From: Mastigamoeba balamuthi
Lineage: Eukaryota > Evosea > Mastigamoebida > Mastigamoebidae
DNA: 39,310 nt
NCBI GenBank assembly: GCA_902651635.1
Contig: CACRSC010000018.1
Span: 103,517 to 142,826, forward strand
Direction of reading: 5' to 3'
Made by a program: the position numbers and the translations under genes. Shown here piece after piece: positions 9,608 to 20,167 of this stretch; position 1 is the stretch's first letter; each line of letters begins with the position of its first letter. Under the pieces are notes generated by a model. It had not been told where the DNA came from, did no database searches, and was given only the letters and a program-made list of their open reading frames with translations.

Positions 9608-10545
9608 TCATTGCTGTGAGAGCCTCCTCATCACCACTCTGGGTTTGCTCAGCCTTGGCATCTTCTTGTTGTTCAGCTGGTCCTCCTCCTGCGAAGATGT
9701 GCTATCCCCAGGCAGGACTGAGACATCTGGCTTCTTCACCAAGGGTGTCCATCAGAGTTCTGCTCTTGGATAAAGACCCAGTGTGCCTGCAGGTGGATAA
9801 CAGGGCTGCCGTCCTCATCTCAAACGCCACCCTTGTGATGAGGCAGTATCGTGAGTGCTGCTTTCTTGCATATGTGCTTGCCAAACACCATTTCCATCGT
9901 TCTTGCTAGCGTCCAGGCCTTCCCGAGGCAATCAAGGATTACGGTCCACTCATCCTTCTTTTGTTGCCTGTTCCCGAAATCAAATGGTGAGAGCCCTTGC
10001 CTTCTTCTTCTCTTTGTCCTTGAAGCCACTGTGTATGCCTGGGCATGCACGAGAGCCTGGTCGAGTCTTAGCATGAGCTGTTGGGAATGATTTTGCCATT
10101 GACCATGTGTTATTTCGGGTCTCAGTTTTCCCCCGGACTTCCCCCAGATTTTTTGCGTTTATGCGACAACTTCGTTTCCTTCTTTTCAGTGATTTCCTCA
10201 TATTTGCAGGAGTCGTGTGGCTGTGCAGGCTGAATGTCCAGATGTCGTGAGAAATCAAATCAAGGAATTGGGTCAGTCTCAGTGGCCAGCATACATTATT
10301 CACTGCATGTCATGTGCCAGGGCTGTCTGCCAGCAGCTGCAGAGGAGACCAACAATTTTCGTTGTCTCTGCCCGGTTCCCCCTTGCAGATGCAGAGGAGT
10401 TGCTGATGTTATCATCAAGTGCAGTGGTGAGTATGAAGGGCTCGGAATGCCTAAGAGCTCGAGGTGACATTGGGCTTATGCATGAGCACGGTGTAACCCT
10501 CGCGATCGGCGTTATCCAGGGCAGCAGCACGCGAAGGCCTCGAGG
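9608..10545 (-). pseudogene. Multi-exon gene of unknown function inside the element, one in-frame stop
   Basis: Minus-strand exons join in frame: upstream of 10304; 10220-10139; 10077-9740; 9701-9608. Introns are 83, 61 and 38 nt with GT-AG ends. The product is rich in basic clusters (KRRKR, TKRRRRQG, KKMPRLSKPR), includes a helical segment (DEWTVILDCLGKAW) and ends in a short basic tail at TGA 9608-9610. A TGA at 9820-9822 interrupts VRDEDGSPV at a site that would be CGA before CpG decay. I do not recognise the family; nuclear or nucleic-acid binding is suggested only by charge. The 5' end runs towards or into the right arm (the frame is open to 10554), so expression could start in the repeat. 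Same orientation as the LOTUS/exonuclease gene. Confidence 0.4.
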
Positions 10546-12009
10546 TGAACTCAAGCACGCAATAATTGGGCAGCAGGGGAATGGCGTGCAAATGCACTCA
10601 CTGCAAATGGCTTGATGTCATGTGTTGCATTTGTTGTGTCGTGTCTTCTAGAGTGAGAGAAGCAGTGCTCTACGGGCACACCCAGCCGCTTCCAAAGGCT
10701 CAGCGTGTGGTGAGGCGTTTGCACTTGAACCAGGGCACAAAATGCCCAAGGAGCAAGCGCAGCAGCCCTTCCCTTTACGCGCGTCGTCGGCTCTGGTGGG
10801 GAACTTGGGTGTGCCCCGTCACTGCCTCCTGTTCTCCTGTGAGTGTGGCGCCTCTGTGGATGGGATCGCGGAGGGAAAGGGCCCGGGCCTCTGCTGGGAG
10901 GGGCGGGGGCCATGGCGCGATGGTGAACGGCCAAACGCGGGCAGCAGCAGCGGGCAGCAGCGATAACGAAGCGTCACCGCGGGGCGTCCTCCTCGTGGAC
11001 TCGTGGAGAGGGCCCACCAGGGGCAACCAGGGGCACGGCGCGACGATGGGCAATGACAAACGACGGCATCTGGCGCAATGAGCAAGACAGGCAGCGGCAG
11101 CGGGCAGCAGGCGGCCAACACGTGCGCTCTGCTGCACTCTGTGTGTGCGTGTTGCAGTGGGAGGCCCAGTTATATTTCTGCTCTTGGTGCGACGACTCTT
11201 CGAAATGCAGGAGGGGACTGTGACATCACGTGCAGACGCCATCGCAGGGGAGATGGGCCTGTGAGCTTTTTCGACCGGATTCCCGCGGGATTTCGTCCGA
11301 ATTTCGCAGAGCTATCACGCTGTTTTCCTTGTCTTTTGGAAGGGGTGTGCCCATTGACACGTGTTTCCATGCATGCCCTTTCATCAACAGAGCATGCAAG
11401 GGTTCAAAGGACGCGCCAAGGAACGGTAGAAGAGAAATAAAGCCAAAGCACAAAGAAATACGAGCAAAACGACTTTCCTTTTGTTGAAGAAGTTTCCCAT
11501 GGACACCTGCCAAAAACAAAGTGATTGACACAGGAAAGAAACAGAAAACAAGACTCATTCAGGTTCTATTTATTGTCAAATCAGTTCTTTTTCATCTTTG
11601 CTGTTTGTCTCTGTTCTCTTGTGTGTCTCACATTTTAGAGCTGTGTATTGCGGAGTTATCTTTCTTCATTTCCATCTATCGCGGGTGATAAATTCCTGGT
11701 TTACTTCCAATCTTCTCTTTCAATTATTCGTTCTTGTTTTTCTTTTTCTGCTTTTCTTCACTTTTTCTCCCACGTATCACAGTTGTTTCAAATGAAAGCT
11801 GCATTTTGTAGTATGCTGTAGGTTATGAGTGGCAAGCGAGCCATTCTGCGAACTAGCACTTGAAAGCAGAGCCACAGAGTAGATGGGCAATTTTTATCAT
11901 ACCAGAGCATTGACTCTTAAATATAATGCTGGCGAAAACACAGCTATAACCCTGATCAGTCTAACAATTTTCCTGTGATTTGTATATGAACAGCATTCTG
12001 CTACTAATC
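10546..12009 (-). repeat. Right arm of the long inverted repeat
   Basis: Reverse complement of the left arm. The identical core ends at 11971, after which homology drops to about 75 percent for 38 bp and then stops. Confidence 0.75.
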
Positions 12010-12774
12010 TACATCAAGGTAGCAGTGCTGGGTTGAGCTCTATGCACACTGCCCCTGCCAACCTTAAGAGGGCCTCTGGGGCCCTGCACTGTATCCCCTC
12101 TGCTCCGTTCTCACTTAACCCTATTCTGACTGCACTCTGTCCCCTTCTTTCTGCACTAATTCCCGATAAGTCATCCATCGCATAAGAGCACTGAAGGTTG
12201 TGTCACCATATCTTCTTCTTCTTCTTCTTCTTCTTCTTCTTCTTCTCCTCCTCCTCCTCCTCCTCCTCTCTCTCACTCTCACACCCGATACTGAATAGTG
12301 AAGTGTACACAAGTACATCTTTGCCCGAATGAGTATTTGATACAATAGTGAAAAAAAGCTAGATTTTGAATTTTGCCTGTTCACAGCTGGCCGCGAGAGG
12401 ATGAGAGAGATTGCTAATCACGNTCTCTCTCTTCTTCTTCTTCTTCTCCTCCTCCTCCTCCTCCTCCTCTCTCTCACTCTCACACCCGATACTGAATAGT
12501 GAAGTGTACACAAGTACATCTTTGCCCGAATGAGTATTTGATACAATAGTGAAAAAAAGCTAGATTTTGAATTTTGCCTGTTCACAGCTGGCCGCGAGAG
12601 GATGAGAGAGATTGCTAATCACGTGAGAACAGAGTGAACCCGATTGTGGATCCGAACATTCACAAAATGTCAAAAGGAGCCCTGAGCATACGCTTTTCCT
12701 TCACACATAGACCCTAACATTGCAAATATCTCTTTGCGAAGGGCTCACTTTTTACAACAGCAAGCCCTATCAAC
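12010..12774. other. Gene-free region with microsatellite and duplicated block
   Basis: Holds (TTC)n-(TCC)n-(TC)n tracts and the 201-bp-offset duplication described separately. The last 60 bp lead into the cellulase start and include CAAATATCTCTTTGC at about 12723, similar to a motif upstream of other genes in the window. No coding sequence. Confidence 0.5.
12211..12623 (+). repeat. Exact direct duplication flanking a single N (probable assembly scar)
   Basis: The segment ending GCTAATCACG at 12422 is repeated exactly 201 bp downstream, ending at 12623, with the only ambiguous base of the window (N, 12423) between them. Both copies begin in the TTC/TCC microsatellite. Two contig ends that overlap but were joined without merging would look like this. 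Confidence 0.75.
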
Positions 12775-14127
12775 ATGTGGATGCTGCTAGTGCTCGAGTT
12801 TGCAGCCGCCTGTGCCGCAGCTCCGCTGCAGCTGACGGGAGTCAGTCTGGCGGGAGCCGAGTTCAATGAGGGCGCGATGCCTGGGACGTACAACACCGAC
12901 TACTTGTACCCCACGACTACCGAGGTCGACTTCTTTGTCAGCAGCAAGGGCATGAACTTCATTCGGATTCCATTCCGGTGGGACCGCCTCCAGAGGACCC
13001 TCGGGGCCGACTTCGACCAGGAGGAGCTCTCGAGGCTCACGACCCTCGTCAACTACGCCACCGGCAAGGGCGCGCACGTCCTCCTCGACCCCCACAACTA
13101 CGCGGAGTGGCAGAAGAAGGTCGTCGGCTCGGCGGACCTCCCCAACGAGCTGTTTGCGGACTTCTGGACGCGCCTCGCGAACGTGTTCAAGGGCAACCAG
13201 CACGTCGTCTTCGGGCTGATGAACGAGCCCAGGAACATGCCTACGGAGCAGTGGTTCGCAGCCGCCAAGGCCGCGTACAGCGCCATCCGCAAGATCAGCA
13301 AGACGCACCTCGTCCTGATCCCGGGCAACGGCTACACGGGGGCACACAGCTGGCAGGGCAACTGGTACGGCACGTCCAACGCCAAGGTCTGGGTCGACAC
13401 GGGGTTCCCCAAGGACCCCAACATGATGGTCGAGGTGCACCAGTACCTGGACGGGGACCACTCTGGGCGGGGCGAGCAGTGCGACCCCGCCTCCCAGCAG
13501 ACCAAGACCATCGAAGGGTTCACAGCGTGGGCGAGGACCCAGGGCGTCAAGGCCGTCCTCGGCGAGTTCGGGGCCGGCAACAACCAGAACTGCAAGGAGG
13601 GCATCGAGGCGATTCTGAGCTACATGGAGCGGAACAGCGACGTGTGGTACGGCTGGTCGTGGTGGGCAGCAGGGCCGCGGTGGGGGAACTACTTCATGTC
13701 CATCGAGTCGACCCCCGGCAACGAGAAGCCACAGCTGGGGTGGATCCTCCCGCATCTCAACAAGGGCGGCGTGACACCCATCCCCTCGTCGAGCTCGAAG
13801 CACGAGAGCGCCACGGCCAGCAGCTCGGAGAGGGCCGCCAGCTCGCACGTCGGTCCACAGAGGACAGACAGCAGCTCGGAGAGGGTAACCAGCTCGCACG
13901 TCGGTCCAGAGAGGGCGGACAGCAGCTCGTCGAAGGCGGACAGCACGAGGAAGGCGAGCAGCTCGGTCAAGAAAGACAGCTCGAAGAAAGCCGTAAGCTC
14001 GTCCAAGGCTGGCAGCGCGTCGAGGGCGCCCACGGCGGGCAGCGAGGACAAGCCCGCTAGGAGTGCTGGCTCTCTCGGTCTGCCTGCGATCACGGTCGCC
14101 AGCCTTCTGGTCCTTGCCTCTCTCTGA
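12775..14127 (+). CDS. GH5 cellulase (endo-beta-1,4-glucanase), secreted, GPI-type tail
   Basis: 450 residues, single exon. Signal peptide of about 16 residues, then a full GH5 (beta/alpha)8 barrel: FIRIPFRW (62-69), LLDPHNYAEW (103-112), LMNEPRN with acid/base Glu151, VHQYLDGDHS (221-230), LGEFGAG with nucleophile Glu264, and YGWSWWAAGP (292-301). It should cut cellulose or related beta-1,4-glucans outside the cell. The stalk, residues about 335-430, is Ser/Lys rich with two copies of an SSERxxSSHVGPxR repeat, followed by a hydrophobic end (LPAITVASLLVLASL) with no charged residue after it, as in GPI-anchor signals. The family resembles bacterial and fungal GH5_5-type enzymes; codon use matches the neighbouring intron-bearing genes. 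Confidence 0.92.
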   Translation: MWMLLVLEFAAACAAAPLQLTGVSLAGAEFNEGAMPGTYNTDYLYPTTTEVDFFVSSKGMNFIRIPFRWDRLQRTLGADFDQEELSRLTTLVNYATGKGAHVLLDPHNYAEWQKKVVGSADLPNELFADFWTRLANVFKGNQHVVFGLMNEPRNMPTEQWFAAAKAAYSAIRKISKTHLVLIPGNGYTGAHSWQGNWYGTSNAKVWVDTGFPKDPNMMVEVHQYLDGDHSGRGEQCDPASQQTKTIEGFTAWARTQGVKAVLGEFGAGNNQNCKEGIEAILSYMERNSDVWYGWSWWAAGPRWGNYFMSIESTPGNEKPQLGWILPHLNKGGVTPIPSSSSKHESATASSSERAASSHVGPQRTDSSSERVTSSHVGPERADSSSSKADSTRKASSSVKKDSSKKAVSSSKAGSASRAPTAGSEDKPARSAGSLGLPAITVASLLVLASL

Positions 14128-14285
14128 CAACAGCTTTCTCCCTCAAAGACTCTGGTGCCAAACAACGCATCCGCCTTGACCAATCAGCGCGGTCGCGAAT
14201 CCTGGATATCAGGCGATACTGCAGTGAATCTAATATCTCTGATCTGTTTGATAGATATCTTTCCCTGTTATCTCTGATCGATACG

Positions 14286-16018
14286 ATGGACCGGGGTCTG
14301 CGCCGCGACCGCGACGACGACCACGACAGCGACAGCCGCGCCAAACGCGCGCGCGTGGAGCTCGTCCCACCCCCGCTCTTCGTCCCCGCCCCCATCGAGC
14401 CCCTCTCGCCCTCGCCCCCCGCGTCGTCGCCCAAGGACGGTACCGTCTCCCCCGGAAACCCGCAAACACCGGCGCTTAAACCGAACGGTCCCGTGCGCGC
14501 GGGCAGGCCAGGAGCTGCGCAGGTCCAAGCGCAAGAGCAAGCCCAACGTGTTCTACGGGGCCGAGGAGGCGTCGTCGCCGCAGGGGAGGCCGGCGGGCAG
14601 GGGCGCCAGGCCGTCGGCGCCGTCGTCGTCACCGACGCCGCCGACGCCGGTGGAGGAGGACGCGTGGTGCGACCCCGCGCTGATCGTCGTCGACGACCCG
14701 GGCGCCGACAAGGTCGCCGAGGAGGAGCGCAGGGCCGCCAGGATGCGCGAGGCGAGGTTCAAGACCATCTCCCAGCGCCTCTTCCCCAAGCCGCTCGAGG
14801 ACCCCGCGCTCCAGCCCAAGGCACGGCGCTGGGCCCCCCGCGCAACTCGCGCGGCGCGCGCGCGGGCGGAGATACCGGGATCTTTTTTGCGCGCCGCGAG
14901 ATTCCGGAATCCTAGTTTTCAAATCGACTGATTTTGGGCACACACACGCCGTGCGCACGGGCAGGCGATTGAGGAGCTGGGCAAGAGGAAGAGGAAGAAG
15001 GCGCCAGCGGAGAAGGCTGCGGTCAAGTACTACACAGACGTGCCCAGGACCCCCGACGGCTCTCCAGTGATGCCGATCGTCATGAAGTAACGCACCCGTT
15101 GCTACCACCGCCTTTCTGACCCGAGTCTCCGTGTTATCCGTATCCCCCAAGGGCGTTCACGGTTCTCTCGCTGGGAACGATTGTCACCGACAGGAAGAAG
15201 TTCCATTCAAAGTACTACATCTGGCCAGTTGGCTACAAGGCACCTCGCCGATTCCGCCGCTTTCTCTGCACCGATTCCATCGTGCTGACCTCGCGGGGTT
15301 GCACAGAGCACCAAGCAGTACACCAGCATGACCACGATCGACGCCAAGGCCACGTACATCAGCGAGATCCTGGACGGCGGAGACGCCCCCAAGTTCCGCG
15401 TCACGTGTATTGAGGAAGGCAGTTGCGTCACCCGCAAGCAACCGCGCAACGGGCTTCGCCGCCGACTGACGCCGTGCCTGCGGTGCCGTATCTGCAGAGA
15501 AGGACACGGTCATCGAGGGGGCGACAGCGTCGGGCGTGTGGGCGGAGATCCACAAGCGCGCAGACGCCGTCAAGGAGTCGGTGTCGGGCAAGAGGCAGTT
15601 CACGCAGCTCTCGGGTACGCAGGGACAGGAGCACACGTCCTTACCCTTCCTCCTCTCCTGCTCTCCCCCTGCTGACAGCGGGGGCGCTGCGCAGGGCCCG
15701 AGATGTACGGGTACTCGAACACGACCATCGCGAAGCTGATACAGGACCTGCCCGGCGCCAAGCAGTGCTCGCAGTACATCTTCCAGAAGTTCGACAGCAT
15801 CGAGAACGTACGACACGCCCCCCATAGCCTCCCCCCGCCCTACGGCGCGCAGCCTCACACCGGGCGGTTGCGGCGGGCAGAAACCGAGACAGGGGGCCGG
15901 AGGGGGTGCGCAGGCGAGGGAGAGCGGGCAGAAGGACGCGGAGATGGGGGCGCAGCACGAGGCGTCTGGCGGCTCCAGCGACGACTCTCTCTCGGACGAT
16001 CCAGACGCATTCAATTGA
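14286..16018 (+). CDS. FYRN/FYRC-domain chromatin protein (TBRG1-like)
   Basis: Eight exons: 14286-14439, 14507-14820, 14965-15086, 15152-15239, 15307-15418, 15498-15614, 15695-15807, 15881-16018; 385 residues. The N-terminus is disordered with KRAR and RRSKRKSK nuclear signals. The centre has PRTPDGSPVMPIV, then FYRN (LGTIVTDRKKFHSKYY-IWPVGYKSTKQYTS, YISEILDGG, FRVTC) and FYRC (GVWAEIHK, RQFTQLSGPEMYGYSN, IAKLIQDLPGAKQC). The tail is acidic. FYR domains occur in MLL-type methyltransferases, JARID-type plant demethylases and TBRG1, and mediate chromatin-complex assembly; with no SET or JmjC here, TBRG1 is closest. Three of seven introns begin with GC (14821, 15240, 15419), and the domain motifs read through each junction, which supports them. 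Confidence 0.85.
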
Positions 16019-16468
16019 ATCTGTCGGACTTGTCGTTCATTCCTCCTCACTGTCTGCCACGGCGGGCGGAGCCCCGGGGACTGCCGAGCGTAATTGAACG
16101 ACTGCAGCCGCGTGCGCGTTTTTTCCCCTGTTTTTCTGGCTCATTTTGGGTCATGAAGCAACTGCACACTTTTCCCCGCAATGAAGGATGAGCTCGTCGC
16201 GGTGCTCGAGGGAGGAAGCGCATAGCAGAGTCCGCAACGGGTTGCACGTCGCGCGCGAATGGGGCCCCGTGGAGATGCGCACTGCACCTGCTGATTTTTC
16301 CGGCCGTTGTGCACTGCGCGAGCAACTGCGCTGAGTCATGAGCAGGATCGATTGAAAGCAACCGCCCACCTGCACGATATAAACCCCACCGGGAACTAAC
16401 CGCCGTTCATTATCTAATTTCTCACTGGCAGCAACAGAGCAACTGCGCTGCTCAGCTCAGACCAGAAG
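16019..16468. promoter_or_regulatory. Chitinase upstream region with TATA-like box
   Basis: A 450-bp gap without coding sequence. TATAAA lies at 16378-16383, 86 bp before the chitinase start, followed by a pyrimidine-rich TTATCTAATTTCTCACTGG (16412-16430). Transcription start inferred, not seen. Confidence 0.4.
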
Positions 16469-17934
16469 ATGCAACTCCTTGCGTCGGTCTCCCTCGTCTT
16501 GCTCCTCTCAGTCTCTGCTCTGTAAGCGCGCAGCCGCAGCACCCCACCCGGGCGAGGCACAACTAACAGGCGACGGTGCGCAGGGCTGACTGCCAGAGGT
16601 TCGGCGGGTGGGCGTTCATCGACCACGGCAACGCCGCGGGACAGGCGTACGGGACTCCCGAGCCGTGGATGAAGACGTCGACGAACCTGATGTTCTTCTC
16701 GTTCATCGACCCGTCGACAATGAACGTGCCCGAGTCGTTCGCCAAGGAGACCAAGAACTACGACGCGAGCAAGACGCTGATCCTGTACAGCATCGGCGGG
16801 CAGGACTACGGCGACAGGTGGAACTGGCTTAAGTCCGAGGACCAGGCCAAGGCGATGGCCGCCAAGGTCGCGACGTGGCGCAAGACCTACGGCTGCCACG
16901 GCATCGACCTCGACGCGGAGGAGGGCAGCGTGATGAACCTCGACTACAAGATTATGGGCACGTTCATCACCGAGCTCAAGCGCCTGGACCCCGGGGTGCT
17001 CGTCTCGCTCGACGTCTACGGGTCGCCCGGAGGCCGCGACTACCACAACAACCTGATCAACGAGTACCTGCTGAGCAGCGGCGCGCACCCCAACTCGATC
17101 GACTGGATCAACATCATGGCGTACTCGAGCTACAGCAACACCGTGACGTACATCGAGTACTACACCAAGGCCGTCTTCAACCCCAACTGGCCCGTGCTCA
17201 AGGGCGCCGTCCCCGCGTCCAAGGTCGTCGTCGGCATTGATGGCGCTGGATACTACGGTAACTGCCAGCCCGACGACTACACCACCATCACCAAGTACGT
17301 CAAGGACAACGGCCTCATGGGCGAGTCCGTGTGGACGTTCATCTACACGGGCAGCCCTCTGTCGAGCACGTGGTGGACGCCCAACTGCAACGCCGGCTAC
17401 ATCTCCATCTTCAACACGCTCACCGCCGGCAACTCGCAGTGCACCCCCGGTCCGCAGCCCGTCACCTGTGAGTCCAATACGTTCGACGCGTGCCCGTCGA
17501 CATGCCAGAAGTGCGCGGCCACGCAGAAGTGCCTCGCGCTGACCGCGACGTGCGGAACGACTCCTGTGTCCTGCGAGTCCAACACGTTCGACGCGTGCCC
17601 GTCGACGTGCCAGAAGTGCGCGGCGACGAGCAAGTGCATCGCGCTGACCGCGACGTGCGGGACGACGCCTGCCACGTGCCAGTCGCACTCGTTCGACTCG
17701 TGCCCCTCGTCGTGCCAGAAGTGCTCTGCGACCAAGACGTGCGTCGCGTGGAGCGACACCTGCACGGTCACCCCGGCGTCGAGCAGCAAGAAGTCGAGCA
17801 GCAAGAAGTCGAGCAGCAAGAGGTCCAGCAGCAAGAAGGACGTCCACGAGTCGGACAGCCTGATCATCGGCGCCGCCAGCTCCGCCGCCCCTGCTGTGCT
17901 CGCCGCCGCCGTCGCCTGCGCCCGCTTCCTCTGA
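16469..17934 (+). CDS. GH18 chitinase-like protein with three Cys-rich repeats, GPI-type tail
   Basis: Two exons (16469-16521, 16584-17934), 467 residues. The 62-nt intron splits the signal peptide from the mature protein and has CTAAC 18 nt before its end. GH18 barrel: FFSFIDPST, YSIGGQDYG, HGIDLDAEE (residues 123-131; catalytic Glu130 kept, first Asp of DxxDxDxE replaced by His123, Trp by Ala), SLDVYGSPGG, INIMAYSSYS, VVVGIDGAGYYG. Then three tandem repeats of about 37 residues with six cysteines each (C-x7-C-x3-C-x2-C-x5-C-x6-C), probably disulfide-rich modules that may bind chitin. A SSKK-repeat stalk and a C-terminal hydrophobic end suggest a GPI anchor. Chitin hydrolysis is likely; the His could change activity. 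Confidence 0.88.
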
Positions 17935-18095
17935 GGCCGGCCCCTCGCACGCGCGACTCCCCGCCGGAGCCACAAAGACCAAAGCAATTGAAATGTTGTT
18001 ACGAACACAAAAAAGGTGTTGACGTTGTGTTGTAGCTCGTAGGCTCTAGTGCCAGGCACGGGGGGGTGTGTACTACTATGCGCGCAGTCCTCCGC

Positions 18096-20032
18096 TCACT
18101 GCACGGAGCATCTTCTCTCCTTGCTGCTGTGGTCGACGAGGTGCACGTCCGAGTTCTTCCTGCAGGCGGCCGAGTCGTCGTTGAAGAACATGCGCACCAG
18201 CGCGGGCTCGACGACGACCACGCGCTCGAACTCTACCAGCGAGATCGACCCGCTCCTGTCCATGTCGAGGTTCTCGAACAGCCTGTCGACGTACTCCTCA
18301 GCCGTCTTGGCCGAGGAGAAGAGCCCCTCGGCCCTGCGGATGATCTTGGTGCCGTTGCGCCCGTGCAGGCGCTGGAAGAGCCCCGAGGCGTCGACGAGCA
18401 GCAGGAACTCGGGCTTGGACAGCGACCCCGAGCGGTCGAGGTCGATGGCCTGGAACACCGCGCGCAGCTTGTCGCGCAGCGTGCCGCGGCAGAGCGCCGA
18501 GAGCAGCAGCATCACCTCGCGGAAGTCGAGCTCGCCGCTGTGGTCCGTGTCGAACGCGGCGAACAGCGACGAGGCGACGAGGTCGCTGCGCGACCACGCG
18601 GGGGCCGCGCGCCCGAGGACCGTGCGGAACGTGCGCTCGTCGATGCGGCCGCCGATCGAGCGGAACTCGCGCATGAGCCCGTCGAGCTCCGCGCGGCTGA
18701 AGTGCGTCTCGCGCTCGAGCTGCGAGACTACCGCGATGGCCTCCGCGCGCTCGGCCTCCTCCTCGACCTCCTCGCGCAGGCGCCCGCGCAGCGCGTCGAG
18801 CTCGTCCTGCTGCTCGATGAGGGCGGCGAGGTGCCTCGCGCAGGCGGCCGCGAGCTCCGCGGGGTCCTCGCAGGCCACCGCGGGGCAGTCGCGCAGGATC
18901 CCTATCATCCCGAGCCCCGCGACCGCGGGCACCCGCGGCACCGCCTCGAGCACCGCGAGCCTCGCCGCGTGCAGCCGCGCGAGGAACGCCGCGTGGGCCT
19001 CGGCCCGCGGGCGCTCCGCGGACCCGCAGCGCGAGGTCGCGTGAAGGTCGCGGAGCAGCTCGTCCCAGAGCGCGAAGAGCGCCCGCGGCCGCAGGTCGTG
19101 CGCGAAGACGCACATCAGCCAGCGCGCGGTCGTCGGCAGGAACATGGCCCCGCCGCTGCGCAGCGACTCGGAGACCTGCGGCAGGCGCGTCTGGGCCAGC
19201 GACTCGAGCACGCGGCACTCGACCTGCACGCCCGTCAGCGTCGGCGAGTAGAAGTCGGGGCCCAGCGCGCCGCTGATCTCGCAGAGCACAGTGTACGCCG
19301 CGCGCTCGGCCGGCATGCCCGAGGCCCCGCCCAGGCCCTCGGTGCGGCCCCCCGTCACCCCCAGCAGCGCCACGGCCGCCACGTCGCACATCGACTGCGT
19401 GTACCCCACTGCGCGCCATGCGGGAACCGCCATGTCACCGTGACGTCAACGCAGGCAGAAAACGGGAAACGGGGAAACTGGGGAACGGGGGAGCGGACTC
19501 TGCGGGTGCTCCGAGGCGAAGCGCGTGAGGATGCGTCGCAGCGCCGACTGCGCGGCCTCGGTGCGGATGGTGGCGCTCAGGGGCATGGCGCGCGGCAGGT
19601 CCGACTCGATCTGCGCCGCCGTCTCCTCCTCCGTCTCCACTGCATCCCCCACGGGAGAGGGAGGGAGGCAATTGGCCCCGCAATCAATTGATATGCACAG
19701 CAAATTGCGGAACAGGGCCCAGGCAGCGCACTCTGCCCGCCCAGCGGCGACTTGGACCGCGTCCGCGGGCTGGCCGCTGCGAGCGACGGCGCGACGGGCG
19801 ACCGCGTGCGCGCGTCGACGGGGCTGGAGCCCCTGCAGGGCGCCGAGTGGCGCAGGCTGGGCCGCAGCAAGGGCGACGAGCGCGAGCGCGAGGTGCAGAG
19901 CTGGGCGATCAGCGACAGCGCCGTGTGCATCCACTCCTCCGACCGGGCCTGGGCCTCGCCAGCACTGATGCCGCCGTCCGAGCCCGGGCCCTCGGCGGGG
20001 AACCCGTAGGCGTCTCTCAGGGGCCCGCTCAT
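18096..20032 (-). CDS. TBC-domain RabGAP with three EF hands (TBC1D8/9-like)
   Basis: Minus strand. Secure exons 19639-19499 and 19408-18096; probable first exon 20032-19699; 595 residues in this model. TBC dual-finger residues are present: IxxDxxR as IESDLPR and YxQ as GYTQ, so it should stimulate GTP hydrolysis by a Rab. The TBC core continues through WLMCVFAHDL and ALWDELL. After a helical linker come three canonical EF-hand loops: DTDHSGELDFRE, DLDRSGSLSKPE and DMDRSGSISLVE, indicating calcium control. The order TBC then EF hands is that of TBC1D8/9. The first exon is uncertain: an overlapping frame at about 19730 reads ECAAWALFRNLL, which resembles the start of a TBC domain, and could be reached by a different splice. 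The end of the gene lies 160 bp from the chitinase stop (convergent). Confidence 0.8.
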
Positions 20033-20167
20033 GGGGGAGGGGGAAGGGGGGATTGTGTGCGTGCGGTGCGATTATCAAAGAGAAAAAAACCTGACGGTTG
20101 GTCGACCGGAGAGGGAAAATCTGCTCGGCCAGAGTGGATTTTTGATTGTTTGAATTCAAATCCGGGA

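Larger units (their letters stand above)
4628..12009. mobile_element. 7.4-kb element bounded by 1.4-kb inverted repeats
   Basis: Left arm 4628-6090 and right arm 10546-12009 are inverted copies. Over 4665-6090 and 10546-11971 (1426 bp each) paired positions always sum to 16636, so there is no indel, and every part I compared is identical. The outermost 37 to 38 bp are related but diverged; both ends start GTAG(T/C)(G/A)GAATGCTGTTCA and both are flanked by TA. The 4455-bp interior holds a LOTUS/exonuclease-fold gene (6143-7343, minus), a Tc1/mariner relic, a short-repeat array and a damaged second gene, also on the minus strand. I see no complete transposase of its own, so it may be non-autonomous, a foldback-type element, or a palindromic duplication with spacer. 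A long-terminal-inverted-repeat DNA transposon carrying host-like cargo is the simplest reading. Confidence 0.6.

Noticed and set aside
4628-12009. Polinton/Maverick or viral integration
   Set aside because: No polymerase, integrase, ATPase or capsid pattern in the interior, and it is too short.
12121-12384. Small frame with a 20-arginine run
   Set aside because: Product of the TTC/TCC microsatellite read on the minus strand.
12787-14130. 447-codon open frame opposite the cellulase
   Set aside because: Shadow frame; the GH5 motifs are unambiguous on the plus strand.
16414-17982. 522-codon open frame opposite the chitinase
   Set aside because: The plus strand has GH18 motifs, a signal peptide and a consistent intron; the opposite frame is a shadow of third-position GC bias.
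18066-19691. 541-codon plus-strand frame over the RabGAP gene
   Set aside because: TBC finger motifs and three EF hands are on the minus strand; this frame crosses the intron and has no recognisable domain.
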